NCBI RefSeq assembly: GCF_032062135.1
Contig: NC_092861.1
Span: 138,000,169-138,064,168 of the forward strand
Direction: 5' to 3'
DNA: 64,000 bases
DNA from: Pyxicephalus adspersus
Taxonomy: Eukaryota; Chordata; Amphibia; Anura; Pyxicephalidae
This document shows, piece after piece, positions 1 through 12,201 of this stretch. The notes beneath the pieces were generated by a model, which did not search any database, was not told where the DNA came from, and was given only the letters and a program-made list of their open reading frames with translations. Numbering within the stretch: the first letter of the stretch is position 1; every line of letters starts with the position of its first letter. The position numbers were made by a program, and so were the translations under genes.

Positions 1-308
1 CATTAGCGGTCTATTTAAACATTTAATAAAAGTTTTCATACGTTTTACCAAAATTTTACCATCCATATGCATGTTTTTTACATTTATTCAGTTAGGAAAT
101 GTGTAAATCAACTATTTCTTATTGTTGAATTCAATGTGAAAATTGTGTACATTTTGGATAAAAGCAGCAAAAAAATAGCAAGCATCTAAAATACCCCAAA
201 GGAATCAAAAAATGATCCTAGAAACAGCTAATAGTAGAAAAATTGGATCAAAGGCCCAAAAAACTGTTAGAGCAAATTTAAAAATAAGTTTACCTTTTTC
301 ATCTTAGG
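1..308. other. AT-rich intergenic sequence, nothing recognised
   Basis: No credible open frame, repeat terminus or RNA structure was recognised here. The stretch is AT-rich low-copy-looking DNA. Confidence 0.5.
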
Positions 309-442
309 ACTCTATTTATAAAACAGGGTATCAGACATTCTCCCAAACTTTCCCTCATGGGAATCTTGCAGGTCTATGGGCTTTAATGGCAGTAATTGAT
401 TCCCACCAGGGAATGTCAGATTCCCTGTTTTATAAATAGAGT
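309..442. mobile_element. 134 bp MITE with perfect 20 bp terminal inverted repeats
   Basis: Positions 309-328 (ACTCTATTTATAAAACAGGG) are exactly the reverse complement of 423-442. The 94 bp between them have no coding capacity. Length and perfect inverted ends fit a short non-autonomous DNA transposon. I could not find a convincing target duplication, so the superfamily is open. A degenerate relative of one half may lie at about 28935-29025, where similar phrases about a 'caccagggaatg' core recur. Confidence 0.7.
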
Positions 443-944
443 GTTGCAGATATGAAAGACACCAAGACACACTTATACATCATATGTATTAACAAAGTGT
501 ATGTAAACTCATTGACTAAAATATCCTGTTAGGTTGGTGTGTTATTGTAATTGTAAAAGTTATATTCAAATTTGTTTCAGCAGTCGTCACTATCAGGAAA
601 CCCACACTAAGAAATGGTGAGCAGTCATTGCTGGAGGATTCAGTCCATGTAGACAGGAAATGGTTGTAGGGAGCCTACAGCAGGCCAGGAGTACTAAGAG
701 GAAATCTTGAAGTGGCAATTGTTTATGATACACAAAATAAATGTCATCCAGTTATGGTTTAAATTTTCTATTATACGTCTACATCTGTCATGCAACAATG
801 ACTCTAGAACTTAAAAGGGACTGATCACCACATTTTTTACAATATTTAAAAATATAAATTATATAAAAACTTTTTATATATTGAAAAATATGTTTATTTT
901 TAGATTATATATACTTTTTTTTTTTAATTTTTGAGGAAAAACCT
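443..944. other. AT-rich intergenic sequence
   Basis: No gene or repeat end recognised. It includes poly-T and TATA-like runs around 840-930. Confidence 0.45.
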
Positions 945-1135
945 TTTATCTTTACCGCCAAATAGGAAACCTCCTGTGATACATATGTCACATATCCTAG
1001 GAGGCTGGGGGCTGCTCCTTCTGGGCATGCCTGCTTTACCTGAAAAGGTGAGATCGGCACATTTTTTTTACATTTCTAGAAAGGCGACGTAAGTGGAAGA
1101 ACCTGGAAGAAAATAGAATATGATGGCAGTGGACA
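945..1135 (+). mobile_element. Fragment of E-family MITE
   Basis: The segment shares a series of phrases, in the same order, with the fuller copies at 3768-4275 and 62500-62988: a 'taggaggct' block, 'gctccttctg', a 'catgcctg' block, 'gagatcggca', then an 'agaacctggaagaa' block followed by an 'atgatggc' block. Both termini are missing or too decayed to place, so the limits are approximate. Confidence 0.5.
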
Positions 1136-1370
1136 ATGTCCAGTCCTCCTCAGAAAGAAAAACGACAGGGCCACGCAAGACCCACTGACTTGGTTTGCAG
1201 AAGAATCAAAATCATTACACTTATAAAAGAAAATTAAATTTTTTTCAAACAAAAGTCCAGTTTTAAAATATATTTTTAAACTTTAATTGCACATCTACGG
1301 GTAACATATTATGGGAAAAAAGACTTAAGAGTGGGTAGGAAAATCAAGTGAATTATCTAATATACATACA

Positions 1371-1373
1371 ATA

Positions 1374-1413
<40 letters not shown>
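1371..1413. repeat. (TA)n microsatellite
   Basis: Uninterrupted AT dinucleotide run of about 16 units at 1381-1412, with a slightly impure left shoulder. Confidence 0.95.
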
Positions 1414-1417
<4 letters not shown>

Positions 1418-2498
1418 TCTTTCTTGTGTAACATCCAATGAAACAAATATAATTTGCATGGTATGAAACATCCATCCTGTTTTTCTTTTTGGCTCTTCCT
1501 TAAGAAGCAGCATGTATCCTTCACTCAGGGATATTCTGGGGTGACATATGAAGTGGGAAGTCCCCTTTTTCTCTTTTAGAAGCCCCGCTTCCCTTATTAA
1601 TTAGTCACTAATCTATTTTTATAAGGGTTAAATCTAGCAGCACATTTAATGCACCGACTTTTTTATAGACATGTGAAATTGTTGCAGTAACAAGTGTGAG
1701 CAAGCCAGTGCTTTTTCTCCAGGGGATTTCATTTGTTTTACTTTATTTTTTAATTTTGCTAATCCTCTGCTCAATTTGACTCTCTAAAATAAGACATCAT
1801 GTGCCTTCCGGCAATGCCTTGCCATTTTTACAGAGCAGAGCTGCAAATATAGAAACATGTCTATTCTGATGATGTGCTAAACTAGCAGTTAGAAGAAAGT
1901 AAGAATCTGGTTTTAAGTGTAAGCCTATCTTCTGGAGTTCCCTTTGTAGGGGTTAAAAGTTATGCGCATTATTTCCTAAGCCATGGCACGTATCTCCCTG
2001 GAGATACCACAGAAAGGTCTGGGTGTACTTTACTTATTAAAAGGTCAAGCAAGAAGTGATATTCATCTGTAGTTAAGCTTGGCACGCACCAATTGGTTTC
2101 CACATCTTGTAGGACCTCCAAAGTATCTCTCTACTGTAGTCCCCAACTTTGTTTTTTTCCACCTTGAAGAGTATTTCATTTTGCTTCTGCAGATGTTCCA
2201 AGTTTTTAATACTTTGTTGCACACTTCTATTCTTAAATATTAAAGAACAATAATTCAACCTTGAGCCCCTCTTGCATCTTGGGTATATGATGTACGTGAC
2301 GCCTCAACGCCTTCCTTTATTGAAGTTAAGCCCCGGCATGATCTGGCTCCAAGCCCACCCCAGTATCTCCACGTCATATTCCATATGGGCAGTTGCTTTT
2401 TTGGCATTTGGTAGGTAAAAGACAGGTGTCAAAGCTTAATCTCAGTTTAAAGTGAGGGTTAATTCCACATACGCAGCCTGGTCCTAGAATCTGCAGAG
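1414..2498. other. Intergenic sequence, nothing recognised
   Basis: Short open frames here (for example 2073-2258 on the minus strand) show no motif, no codon pattern and no splice context that would support a gene. Confidence 0.45.
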
Positions 2499-2756
2499 CA
2501 GTGCTTCTTGACCTTTCTAATGTTGGGCAAACTCCTTGAAACCCTTTAGGACTTCAAGGAACCCCTCCTATAATTACTATATCCTCAGCTCACAGTACAT
2601 TACAATGCTGGCTAGTAGGAAGAATGTCACCCTTACAGATTGCCAAAGAGATAATCGGGGTCAGTGGTGACCTGCAAATTGCTCATGGCTCAAGGAACCC
2701 CTTGCTACCTTTAGAGGAACCTTAGGGTTTCACAGAACCCTAAATAAAGTACATTG
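2499..2756 (+). mobile_element. C-family hAT-like MITE, copy 1
   Basis: Begins with CAGTGCTTCTTGACC and ends in a CATTG-type terminus, the decayed form of the CAGTG...CACTG ends seen in its relatives at 14262, 17984 and 53601. The flanking octamers are ctgcagag and atgtagag, six of eight identical, as expected of an aged 8 bp hAT target duplication. The internal phrase 'cagctcacagtac' and 'ggctagtaggaagaatgtca' are shared with the other copies. Non-coding. Confidence 0.65.
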
Positions 2757-3767
2757 ATGTAGAGGTTCCACATGGGTAAAATAATTGACTAGAAAACTAA
2801 CTCAGGTACATGAAGCTTCCACAAGGTGGATGCCAGGACTGCTAGTCAACAAGTCAAATATGCTAGTCAAATATGCAATGCATTCAAATGTAGCAATGTA
2901 ACTATATTGGAATAATGATGTGTTTGTGGGGACAAATTTACAACTGCATAGGATTTCGCCTCATAGGGTTTTCCTCATAGGGTCATCACAGGATCCTTAC
3001 AAGAGATGTTAAGGGATTCTCGCTGTAGTTCTTAAATGATCCTTTGAATGTCCTCATGGAGTCCTGAAGCATTACAATCTGATGGCACAATGAGGGGTGA
3101 ACACAAAATGTGATACTAAAAAAAGAAGGAAAGTAATTTTGATCACTAGGCACTGTTACTGGAAAAGGGAATCAAATGACAGTTTTAGGGGGTTCACAGA
3201 TTCACATGGTGTGGGTGGTGTGGGAACAGAATGTTTGTCTTTATTAATAAAGTCTTTGCAAAAAAATATTTTTCTAACATGAATAATTATTTTGAGAGCT
3301 CCAGTATACCCTGTCGGAAACTTGCTATACTGATGCTGTAGAGCTCAGTTTATAATTTGTTACAGGACAAAAAATGTTCTGATATATATAGAATTACATT
3401 ATTTTTACTGTTCACACATAACTGTTCTGCATCATTTTTTTATGGGAGAGGACAGTGATCCAACAGGTAAATGTGTTTTATTGCAGAAGGGACATCACCT
3501 GTCGCTTTTTGCAATAAACACTTAACTGACGGCTAATTTTCAAAGTGGGGCTTTAGCTTCATTTTAATAATAAATGTATTGTTTAAACTGCAGCAATATA
3601 CTGTAAGTATCCAAACTTGACCTGATATCAGCTTTATTTAGTTCCTGTACAGAATGCTTGGAGTGTGAGAAAAAGAAACATAACAAAGAGCCAGTTCCTT
3701 CATATGCTGTCAAGATGTGAGCTCTTAGGAAGAGTCTTCTGGTTAACCCCTTGCAAAGCCTTCCCAC
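2757..3767. other. Intergenic sequence with a weak repeat remnant
   Basis: Mostly unrecognised. Around 3470-3510 a phrase resembling 'cagaagggacatcacctgtc...gcaataaa' recurs in the element at 49255-49595, suggesting a small decayed relative. No supported gene. Confidence 0.4.
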
Positions 3768-4275
3768 TTAAAGAGGACCTATCACCACAATGTTTACTTT
3801 ATAAAGAAGGGTAGATGACCCTTCTATATCAAGTAAAAATGTTTTGTTTTTTAAAAAAGGCAAAGCCCCTCCCCTTCTGTCTTTGCTGCCGTGGCCAGGA
3901 CGACTTATTTTTTTTTTAAGTGCAACAACTGTATTTTAATATAAAAAAGAGTGCAGCACCGCCCCCTAATTCTCGTCCACCTAAGCAATCCAGAATGAAT
4001 GGGAGCACAAACCCTCAAGGGACACCTACGTCGGGCATCCCGGGAGGCTCTTGGGTGCCCCTTCTGCGTGCGCAGCAAGATTGGCAAGTTTTTTTTCCTC
4101 CTACGTCTACTGAGGTGACATAGGATGAAGAACCAGGAAGAAGAGGAGAAGATGGTGGCGCCCAGAGACGGATGCCGGGACCCAATGCAAGACTCCCCCG
4201 GCTCAAACAAACTGCCCTGCGGGATTGAAGGTAAGTGTATTTTTGTTTGCATTTTTAGGATCAGTTCCTCTTTAA
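3768..4275 (+). mobile_element. E-family MITE, copy 1 (about 510 bp)
   Basis: The ends TTAAAGAGGACCTATC and GATCAGTTCCTCTTTAA form a clear terminal inverted repeat. The interior holds a recognisable series of blocks: a poly-T tract, 'gtgcagcaccgcccccta', 'cgggaggctcttgggtgc', 'ccttctgcgtgcgcag', 'agaagatggtggcgcccag', and a splice-donor-like 'gaaggtaagtgtattttt'. The same blocks occur at 62500-62988 and, inverted, at 36537-37012. Overlapping open frames on both strands (67-115 codons) come from this GC-richer repeat and are not genes. The TTAA at the ends could reflect a TTAA-type target, but I could not prove it. Confidence 0.75.
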
Positions 4276-4290
4276 ACCCTAAAATACACT

Positions 4291-4595
4291 TAAAGCAGAA
4301 CTACATTTTTTTTGTGTTAGTGAGTTTTTGCTATAATGGCACACATTTACCTTTTTGTTAGTGTCCTACAGAGCTGTCAGTTCCAGGAACCTGTCATTGC
4401 TCCATTCTTTGAAGCCTCATCCTTGCCGCCAAACCTTCCAGATTCAGCTATGCTCTTCAGTTATTGGACTGCTGCCTGATGGCTCCAGACTGCATGGGGT
4501 ATGTGCTATGTAGGCTAAGGACAAAAAACCTTTACCTGTCTCTTCTGCAAAACAATCTCTACTGTCTGGTGTTTTTTGGGTTTAGTTCTGCTTTA
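4291..4595. mobile_element. 305 bp MITE with TAAAGCAGAACTA ends
   Basis: Positions 4291-4303 (TAAAGCAGAACTA) are the exact reverse complement of 4583-4595. The interior is non-coding. The left flank gives CTTAAAG and the right CTTTAGC, so a TTAA-like target is possible but not proven. It sits 15 bp downstream of the E-family element, making a side-by-side pair of TIR elements. Confidence 0.65.
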
Positions 4596-5079
4596 GCCTG
4601 ACATGAGTGCTTAGCCTAACTTTAAACATAAATCTTACCCCCAACTTAAAATTTCACTAATCACCTAAACCCAGAAACAATTAGCCCATAGTTCTTACCA
4701 TTTTCCTTACTCCCTACTATTTACTGAACCCCAAACTAGTACCTAATACTACATTCCCCCTATAGAAATGCACTTATCAGCAATCTCAGAAATCACCCCC
4801 CACACTGAAGCGTGATTTGGAATACCTGAATGCTTACCAAACAAAACAAAAAAAACACACAGTCCTTCTGGCAAGCCCACAAGTGTTTTAAATCCCCCTG
4901 TTTTTAATAATCTTCAATCCTGTATACAGATGCACATCATCATGTGGCAAGAATGCTGTCTGCATTCAATATAACAAAGGTTAGGAGTGTATAAATGTCA
5001 ATGAATTGGCCATCTGCCTCTCAGTGCTATTATTATATTATACAGCTCATTTTGTTGTTTTCAAGTTTATTCTGATTTC
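4596..5079. other. Intergenic sequence, nothing recognised
   Basis: AT-rich, with runs of C-rich simple phrases around 4620-4800 but no clear unit and no gene. Confidence 0.4.
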
Positions 5080-5330
5080 TTTTCAGATCATTTTGGAAAC
5101 AGAGATGGATTTCCATCACTTAGTAATAATATCATACTAAAAGTTTCCCAGTCTGGCAGGTGCTCAGTGTCTGCTGTACCCTCCGAGCCAGTGGGCTTTG
5201 TTATTTTATGACCATCTGCGGGCATATTTATGCTTCAGTAATTCTTCATAGTTTTGGATGAAGCCAACAGTTTTCTACGCGGACATGATCCGATTAATAA
5301 GACAATAGCATGTTAATAGCATCCAAAACA
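5080..5330. other. Unique-looking block, possible conserved noncoding element
   Basis: The segment matches no other sequence in the window. Its texture (ATTA/TAAT homeodomain-type cores, balanced composition, no simple repeats) resembles known conserved noncoding elements. This is a judgement about texture only; conservation was not tested. Confidence 0.2.
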
Positions 5331-7229
5331 TAGCTTCTTCCATTATATTTAACTGACCATTCCCATAACAGGACAACTGTGGGCCAAAATGAGGTCAGCT
5401 GCAGGTCAAATACACCAGTGAATTGATTTGAAATGATCCTTTATGCATCTTAAGCTGATCTTGACAGCAAATTACACATCTACATTTTTTTTCATTTTGG
5501 ATAAACAATACAGTTTATCTTACAGCACTTCCACTACCTCTCTCAGTTCTGATGTGCAGGAGATACCTGTAAGTTAATATGAAGTCATGTTCATGTGCTA
5601 ATAGTAACTAAAATTAAAATATACATTTATTCATTTATAATATACCAAATAAGTTTTAATGATACATGCCAGGAGCTCAAATCAAATCAATTATATTTCC
5701 ATTAAAATGCAAGTTATTTTTCCTCTGAAGCCAGCTATACATGGGAAGATATAACATTCCCTTTCAGTTAGACACGTACATTCTGTTTGTCCTCATCACA
5801 TTGTCATAGCACTAGTTTATAAATAGCCTTTTATATATAAAACTCTTGTCTGCATCTTTTCTTCATCCTTTGTTGCACCTCACTACTAATTTCTTGAAGT
5901 CACTCTGTAGCCATTTTATTTTCACATGCACTCCAATAATGTATGTGGGGCATTTATTATGGTAGGTGCTGCAAAAAAACACACTTTATTAATAGGTATT
6001 AAAAACCACTTCCATTTAGGAATAAAGAATAATAGAGCTATTATTTCTGCCACATAGCAGTACCAAATCCCAACATTTTATAGACAGAGATTTGTTTGGA
6101 AAGAACCAAACATGAAAAACTGGGGATTTTAAATATACAATAAAATTGAACATTTTGATTATTATAGATAAAATAAATCAATAAAAGGTTTTTTCATTAT
6201 ACATTTTGCATTAGAGCGCCAATCACCATTAAAAACAAATACTTCATAGATCAATAAGGTAGTCAAAACCCCCAACTCAACGTGCTTTGTAAACTTCATC
6301 AGGAGTTATTCTGGGGTGACAAACTGTTTACAATTGAAAAATACATATAGAAATTGTTATTGGTATTCACATAAAAAAATCATTACAATAAGAATAATGT
6401 TACAATGTTACAATAAAAATTCCTGTGTGATTGGGTGATAATTCAGAAGCACAATTGGAAAACAGGGACAAAGCATTGTCATACTATATATTGAAAAGAT
6501 ATTGAAAAGAACCACAATCTAGCATACAATTCCACAATCTGTTCTACAATCCTACGGGGCAGATCAGTAACATAGCACGTGCCAACAGATCACAAGTAGA
6601 TAGTGGTGGCCAAGCCGAAAATCTTTCTAAATCCTATCTTATCCATCATTCCCTATTGATAGCATACAATTAATTCTACAGCCTTAATAAAAGGTTTTAG
6701 ATATAACATTGGAGAAGCTATACTTGCTCATGATATATGTATAGCATGGAACATGTATTTAGTAACACGTACATATTGCTTTTCTCTTCTTCTTTATAAT
6801 CTATAAAAAAACTCATATTGAAATGTACTTATGAAAAAATATGAATATGTCTATATGGGATTTCACTGATTGGGCTTCCGTATATGTTAGGGTTGAAGAA
6901 AGACCTCATCGGAGTGAAAACAGTTATTTTTAACCAGCTATAAAGTTGATTTTGTTGTTTATCCATTTAAATGTGGTCCTTTGATTATTCTTTGACCATC
7001 TGTTTTTATATTGTACATGCTCTACCAGTTCCTTGCACTCTTCCAGCAAGGCTGAGTTGGTTGAAAAACAATTTCTACGGAACGCATTTTGATTTTTTGC
7101 ATCTTAAAACAGCCATGAGAAATCAAAAGCTTTTTTTAGATTAAAAAAAAAGGATGTTAATATTTATTCACCATAAAATAAATAGTGAAACAGCTAAAAG
7201 CATTCAGATAACAATTTCACTCTACAAAA
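5331..7229. other. AT-rich intergenic sequence
   Basis: Nothing recognised over 1.9 kb: no open frame of note, no inverted-repeat termini, and no similarity to the other families in the window that I could see. Confidence 0.45.
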
Positions 7230-7690
7230 TGGCAGATTCCTAAAAAAAATTGTTGTCTCGCAATCAGAGGAAGAAATGAGGAATGAAATTCGTTGTGAAT
7301 ATTTAATATCAGATGGACTGATAAATATTCAAAGCTCCATGCCCTGCTATTATCTTGCTCTGCCTCGGAGGGCAGGGAGGCGGAGCAGTGTGGTGGTATG
7401 AGCTTGGGTGGATATTGTCCGCCGATGCCCTTGTTTGATATGCAGGTTTTTAGTCCTCATAGAGTATAGGTTTTCTCAACCGCTGTTTACGTTCCTGTAT
7501 TTACAGACGCATTAAGGTGATTGTTTGGGCTTTTTTTTAGGGTGCCGATCATTGCTGTTTCATGAAACGATATCTAATGTGAGCAGATGGACGAAGGGCT
7601 ATTGTTGTTCCGATGGCTAAGCGCGTTTTAAATAAACTTTTAGACTGAAAGATCGGAGGCGTAGATGATGGATGTGTCACTTCATGTATT
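7230..7690. other. Unique, CpG-containing block; candidate regulatory element
   Basis: Compared with its AT-rich surroundings this segment holds many more CG dinucleotides (for example 'ccgccgatgcc', 'aaccgctgtttacg', 'taagcgcg'). It also has compact motif-like words: a TGTTTAC forkhead-type core near 7484 and a GATTA homeodomain-type core. No open frame is supported and no copy occurs elsewhere in the window. A regulatory role is an inference. Confidence 0.25.
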
Positions 7691-9176
7691 GATGACTGTC
7701 ATTTTGATTTTCAGTCTTTGGGCTAAATACACTTTCTGTCCCATTAGGATCAAGGGAAAAAAAATGTAAATTCACCGAACCAAAAGTCACTTGCAGTGGT
7801 GTTATTAAGCCAGCCCATGGAAGTAATGTGTTTTTTATCTCTGTGTTTCCACGCATGAAAAATGGCAATTCCCGTGAATTGCCAAGAGCTAAAATGGAAG
7901 ATGAAGTTTAGCGGGAGATCGGGCAGGCGCTGGTCATAGTAAGATGTCTTTCAGTGACAGTCTTCTAGTTAACCCCTTACATGGCCTAATCTCAAATAAG
8001 AATGCTAAACCAGTTACAGAACTCATATATATGATCACAACATGAAGATGAAGGGTTCAGGCTTGTCTACATGACCCATATATGTAGTTGAAGTGTAATC
8101 AGTATGATTTGTGTCATCGTTATTAATTATTTTGACATGTTCATATCATATGTACCAGAACAATCACAGTAAAAGAGAAGACAATATAAATGTATAGATT
8201 ACACAGGCTAAAAAATTGGTAGGATTACTACTACTGGGCCTCCATTGTTCTCTTTTGTTCAAAGTTGTTTTAAAGAAAGTACTGATAAACAGAAAATATA
8301 TAAGAAATAGTTTGACATTGATGACATCTACTAACATAATGACCAGACAACTCGGAGACTCTATACGTGAGGATTCTTACTATAGAAAATCTACCATTTG
8401 GTGGTCCAAAGTTAGGATTTACACAAAGCACTAGGTATACAGTTTAAATTGAAAACCAAACAAAAACATGATTTGGAAATCTTTACTGTAAGTCATTTTT
8501 TTCACTATAAGTTTATAGTTATCAAATACAAAATAAGCGAAACATCTGGGTATATTCCTTGTACTTTACAACATTGTATCCGAGATAATATTAATGATAC
8601 ACAGAATGCAAAGCTACTGGGAAATGTGGCACAAGATGCATAGTGGGCTTAATGCCTGGAACAATTGCAAAATATAATTTCAGTACATCAAAGTCAGAAA
8701 AGTTAATGGTACAAGTTGACAGTTTTTATACTGATTTCATATGGTTTTCAATTCTACTTGCATAAACTTCTTTGTTCATAATCTAAGAACATATGTTGAG
8801 ACACATCTCTTTTATGTGTTTCTTTTTTTATTCTTTATTTTTACAAAGTAATGATTTTAAAGTATTGTGTGGTCAACGTTTATTCTTAGGTTAAAGAGAA
8901 ATATTTAATTAGGATCATTCAGATTTTTTAAGATAGTTTTTTAAAAATTGCCATTACAGTCATTTACACCCATTTACATTTGGTAGATAGCCAATTGCCA
9001 AATGATGCAAAGATACTACTCTGGATCCAATGCTTTGTTTGGCACACATTTTACTTATTTTATATACCTATATTACATTTGACAAAGATAAAAGTGAACA
9101 AACAAAATACACATTATTATCCCAATACAAAGCAAACAATTCATCCTCTAAATTCATCCTCTAGGAATTGTAATAG
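7691..9176. other. Intergenic sequence, nothing recognised
   Basis: Open frames of 60-72 codons here lack motifs and are consistent with chance in AT-rich DNA. Confidence 0.45.
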
Positions 9177-9424
9177 GACTGATTTACTAAAGTAGTTTAG
9201 GCTGTTCACTTTTCAGTACATTGCAGGGTAAATGTATTAAAAATTTTGCTTAGCAAAAAATATCCAACCACGTGCATGGAAATATAAAAAAAATATGTTT
9301 GCTTTGATATGATTAATTGACTAAAGTCATCAAAGCTTCACTTCATTTAAGTGAATCATTCCTTGCAAGCTGCTTTTTAATTTTGCTAAGTAAAAAGCCT
9401 ATACTACTGTAATAAATCAACCCC
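9177..9424. mobile_element. B-family MITE, copy 1
   Basis: The left end (GACTGATTTACTAAAGTAG, then 'ttaggctgttcactt') pairs with the reverse complement of the right end (GGTTGATTTATTACAGTAG, then 'tataggctttttactt'), about 28 of 35 positions matching. A second, shorter relative lies at 10793-10945. The interior includes 'ccaaccacgtgcatgg'. Non-coding inverted-repeat element. Confidence 0.65.
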
Positions 9425-10057
9425 AATCAATATGTGACAGATGAGAAAAATCCTTAGTGTCTTACCAATAGACTTCACAGGGTTCAGCCTGACCTGGGAC
9501 ATGGTGGGATATTTCCTCGGACTTTCTGCCACATACATGTATTTGTATTGTGCATTTCTGCAATTGGTATACCTCCTTCCATCTGAAGGTGTGAATGATA
9601 AATTGGACATTTCTCTTTGCCACATCATGGCACCTGGAAAGAAGCCCCTTAGGAAATAGTTAATTGTCCATAGATTCTGGTATTTATCCTAATGCAGATT
9701 GTTTTAAATGATTTTGTTGTAAATTATTGTTTTGTTTTATTTACTGCTAAATATATTCTTCAATAAAAATGTATTGGAGAAAAAAAGAAAAATCTAAATG
9801 GCCAAAACTCTGGAGTTATTAGAAATTCAGTCCATAGTGGCCATGAATTTTTAAACTATCCTTGTATTAGCGCAAATATCATTCCTATTTTTTTAGCGGT
9901 ATCAAACACTGGGATGACTAGATCTGTCGATAAGGTGGGTGAATAAAATCTACAAGCTTTGCCTTTTCTAAAGCAATAAATGAAATAGTTGCTGTTGAGC
10001 TGTATTTTGGATTTGGATTATCAGATTAAATTCTATGTTAAATTCTATGGACGTGTG

Positions 10058-10059
<2 letters not shown>
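9425..10059. other. Intergenic sequence
   Basis: Overlapping frames of 72-74 codons occur on both strands at 9404-9659, but neither shows a domain or splice context. The underlying sequence appears only once in the window. Function unknown. Confidence 0.35.

Positions 10060-10090
<31 letters not shown>
10060..10090. repeat. (TA)n microsatellite
   Basis: About 15 AT dinucleotides without interruption. Confidence 0.95.
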
Positions 10091-10096
<6 letters not shown>

Positions 10097-10792
10097 TTAT
10101 TTTATAATAAAGGTCAAACATGCAACTTCGGGATGATTAGCAGATGTGTTGGGCAATGCAGTCATCATAAAAAATGAATGCACACTGTTGGTACAAAGTA
10201 CTTTTTTGGGGTTATTATTTAGGCATGCAATTTTTTTTGGTAATGCTAATTACATTTGCAGACAAAAACACTGTAAAATTACTTTTATATCACTTAAAAC
10301 AGATTTTCACAGGAAAATATTTTTTTTCAACTATATGAACCTTTTAAATAACTTACTAAGACTCCCTAATATTACTCACCCTTAAGATAACAAACCCTAA
10401 AGCTAACATTTAAAATTATTTCACCCTTATACAAAATTGTAATCACTTAACAAAATCAAACATTTAAATATATAAAGAGCTTCATGTATTCATTGTGGGA
10501 CAAATGTTAATATCTAGTCTCATTTGAGGCTTTTTTGGAGTTTATAAATATTTTGCTTAGCTATACAAATGAATTCTTTGTAATTACAGTGTTCTGGAGG
10601 TTTATTGAAAGGATATATTTTGAATTAGTAGTGTACAGGTATGATTATTGAACAAGATGGTATATTTTCAGCAACACTTAACCGAAACGTACTTTATTAT
10701 TTTAGCAATGTAGGTTTTAATTTATTGTGCTTAAAAAAATGTGTCTTTCATGGTAATGATATGTGCTCTGCATTAGTTTAGGTATGACAATG
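10091..10792. other. AT-rich intergenic sequence
   Basis: No supported feature. Confidence 0.45.
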
Positions 10793-10945
10793 ATGTGGAT
10801 TTACAAAAGGAATATAGGCTGTTTACTTATCAAAGTAAATTATTACTTAGTAAATTAATCCAAGCTTTACTAGCAACCATCTAATCATGTGCTTGCAAAA
10901 AATTTCTGTTTTTACATTTTCTTGTATATGTTGATTAATTTATAT
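10793..10945 (+). mobile_element. B-family MITE, partial copy 2
   Basis: Shares 'gatttac', 'ataggctgtttactt', 'gcttag/cttagtaaa' and 'caaccatctaatcatgtgc' blocks with the B-family element at 9177-9424. The right end is not identifiable. Confidence 0.5.
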
Positions 10946-11650
10946 TGCTATTGATATGTTTGATTTGCTGCAAAACCATACAGGACAGGAAAAATTTAGT
11001 GTTTTGCGTCAACTTAGGGAAAATCTAACATATTTTTTTAGCTTTGGATAGAGTAGGGAAATATTGATGTTGTCTTAGTCTCTTTTGGGAGATTTTACTT
11101 TGCTTGCTGCCCCTAATGACAAGAAGTAATGAACTATTGAGATTCAGACTTTTACAGTCGGTGATAAGTAGACAGAAGGAAACCTGAATTGAATCCTATA
11201 GTTCCTCTTGCTGGTTACATAGATGACTACAAAGTATTAGCAGATCTTTTGTGTGGTAAAGCGTTATGATCACCTACAACTAAAGATCTTACTACCAATT
11301 TTACAGTGAGACATTGTTCCAGTTAACTTCATACTTCCAAACAGTATGCAAAGAGGTAAAATCACATGGCGGTCCTATGACTTGGCAATAACAGCACGTA
11401 AATGTAGAGTCTGATCATCAGTAGGATTTTTTCAGCAGGTATACTAAATTATAGTTAATTTGACCATATTGAGTAGATTCATTAGGAAATGCCAATTAAT
11501 ATTATTATTCAAGAATTAAATACCTAAACAATTTGTAACTTTTGGGATGTGTGCAGATATGGGGCTTCAAAGTCAGCTGAAAATATATCAAAAAGCATCA
11601 TTATAAACCTCAACTTTCTCTATTGTCAATGTTATGCAGCTAATAGATAA
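10946..11650. other. AT-rich intergenic sequence
   Basis: No supported feature. Confidence 0.45.
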
Positions 11651-12201
11651 AAGAGAAGAACAAGGGAGTTCAGAAAAAGATTGTATATTCTTATGGCACA
11701 AATGTGTGTTTTCAAGTTAAAAACAAAGATATATTTGTTCAAACATATTTAAAATGGTACGTAGTCCACCATAAAATCATACATAGTCATTAATAAATAT
11801 TATAACCCTTTACATTAGTTTTGTTTTACTATATAAGCCATTCTGGAGATAACTACAAAATGGTTTCACCAGAGGGCAATAGTTTAATTAAACACGTTTC
11901 ACAGAACTATGCTGCTTCCTCAGGAATGAACTAAGGGTCTGAACAGAAAAGTAATAATGATAATCAATGAACAAAGCAATAGAGGATCTTAAAAATTGAC
12001 AAGTGATAAAGAAATATATAAAATAAATTTCACACTTACTTCTGTTACTACTGTAACAAGCAACAAATGCTGTGATTTAATGGTGGACTACGTACTGTTT
12101 TAAATAGGTTTGGACAAATAAATCTTTGTTTTTAACTTGAAAACACACGTTTGTTCCCTAAGAAAATTGCATCTTTTTCTGAACTCCCTTGTTCTTCTCT
12201 T
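11651..12201. mobile_element. 551 bp element with 122 bp inverted arms
   Basis: The left arm (11651-11772, starting aagagaagaacaagggagtt and ending gtagtccaccat) and the right arm (12080-12201, the inverted counterpart) are both 122 bp long. They match over most of their length with scattered substitutions, roughly 85-90% by eye. The 307 bp spacer (11773-12079) is unrelated to the arms and has no coding capacity. Equal arm length and arms ending together suggest a long-TIR DNA element rather than two chance insertions. I did not find a target duplication, so insertion of one unit, or two inverted copies of a ~122 bp unit, are both possible. Confidence 0.65.

Noticed and set aside
4237..4246. 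Splice-donor-like GGTAAGTGTATTTTT in E-family elements
   Set aside because: The same word occurs in several copies of the repeat (also near 62934), so it belongs to the element and not to a gene.
3905..4252. 115-codon minus-strand and overlapping plus-strand frames
   Set aside because: They are inside an E-family MITE copy whose relatives do not keep the frame.
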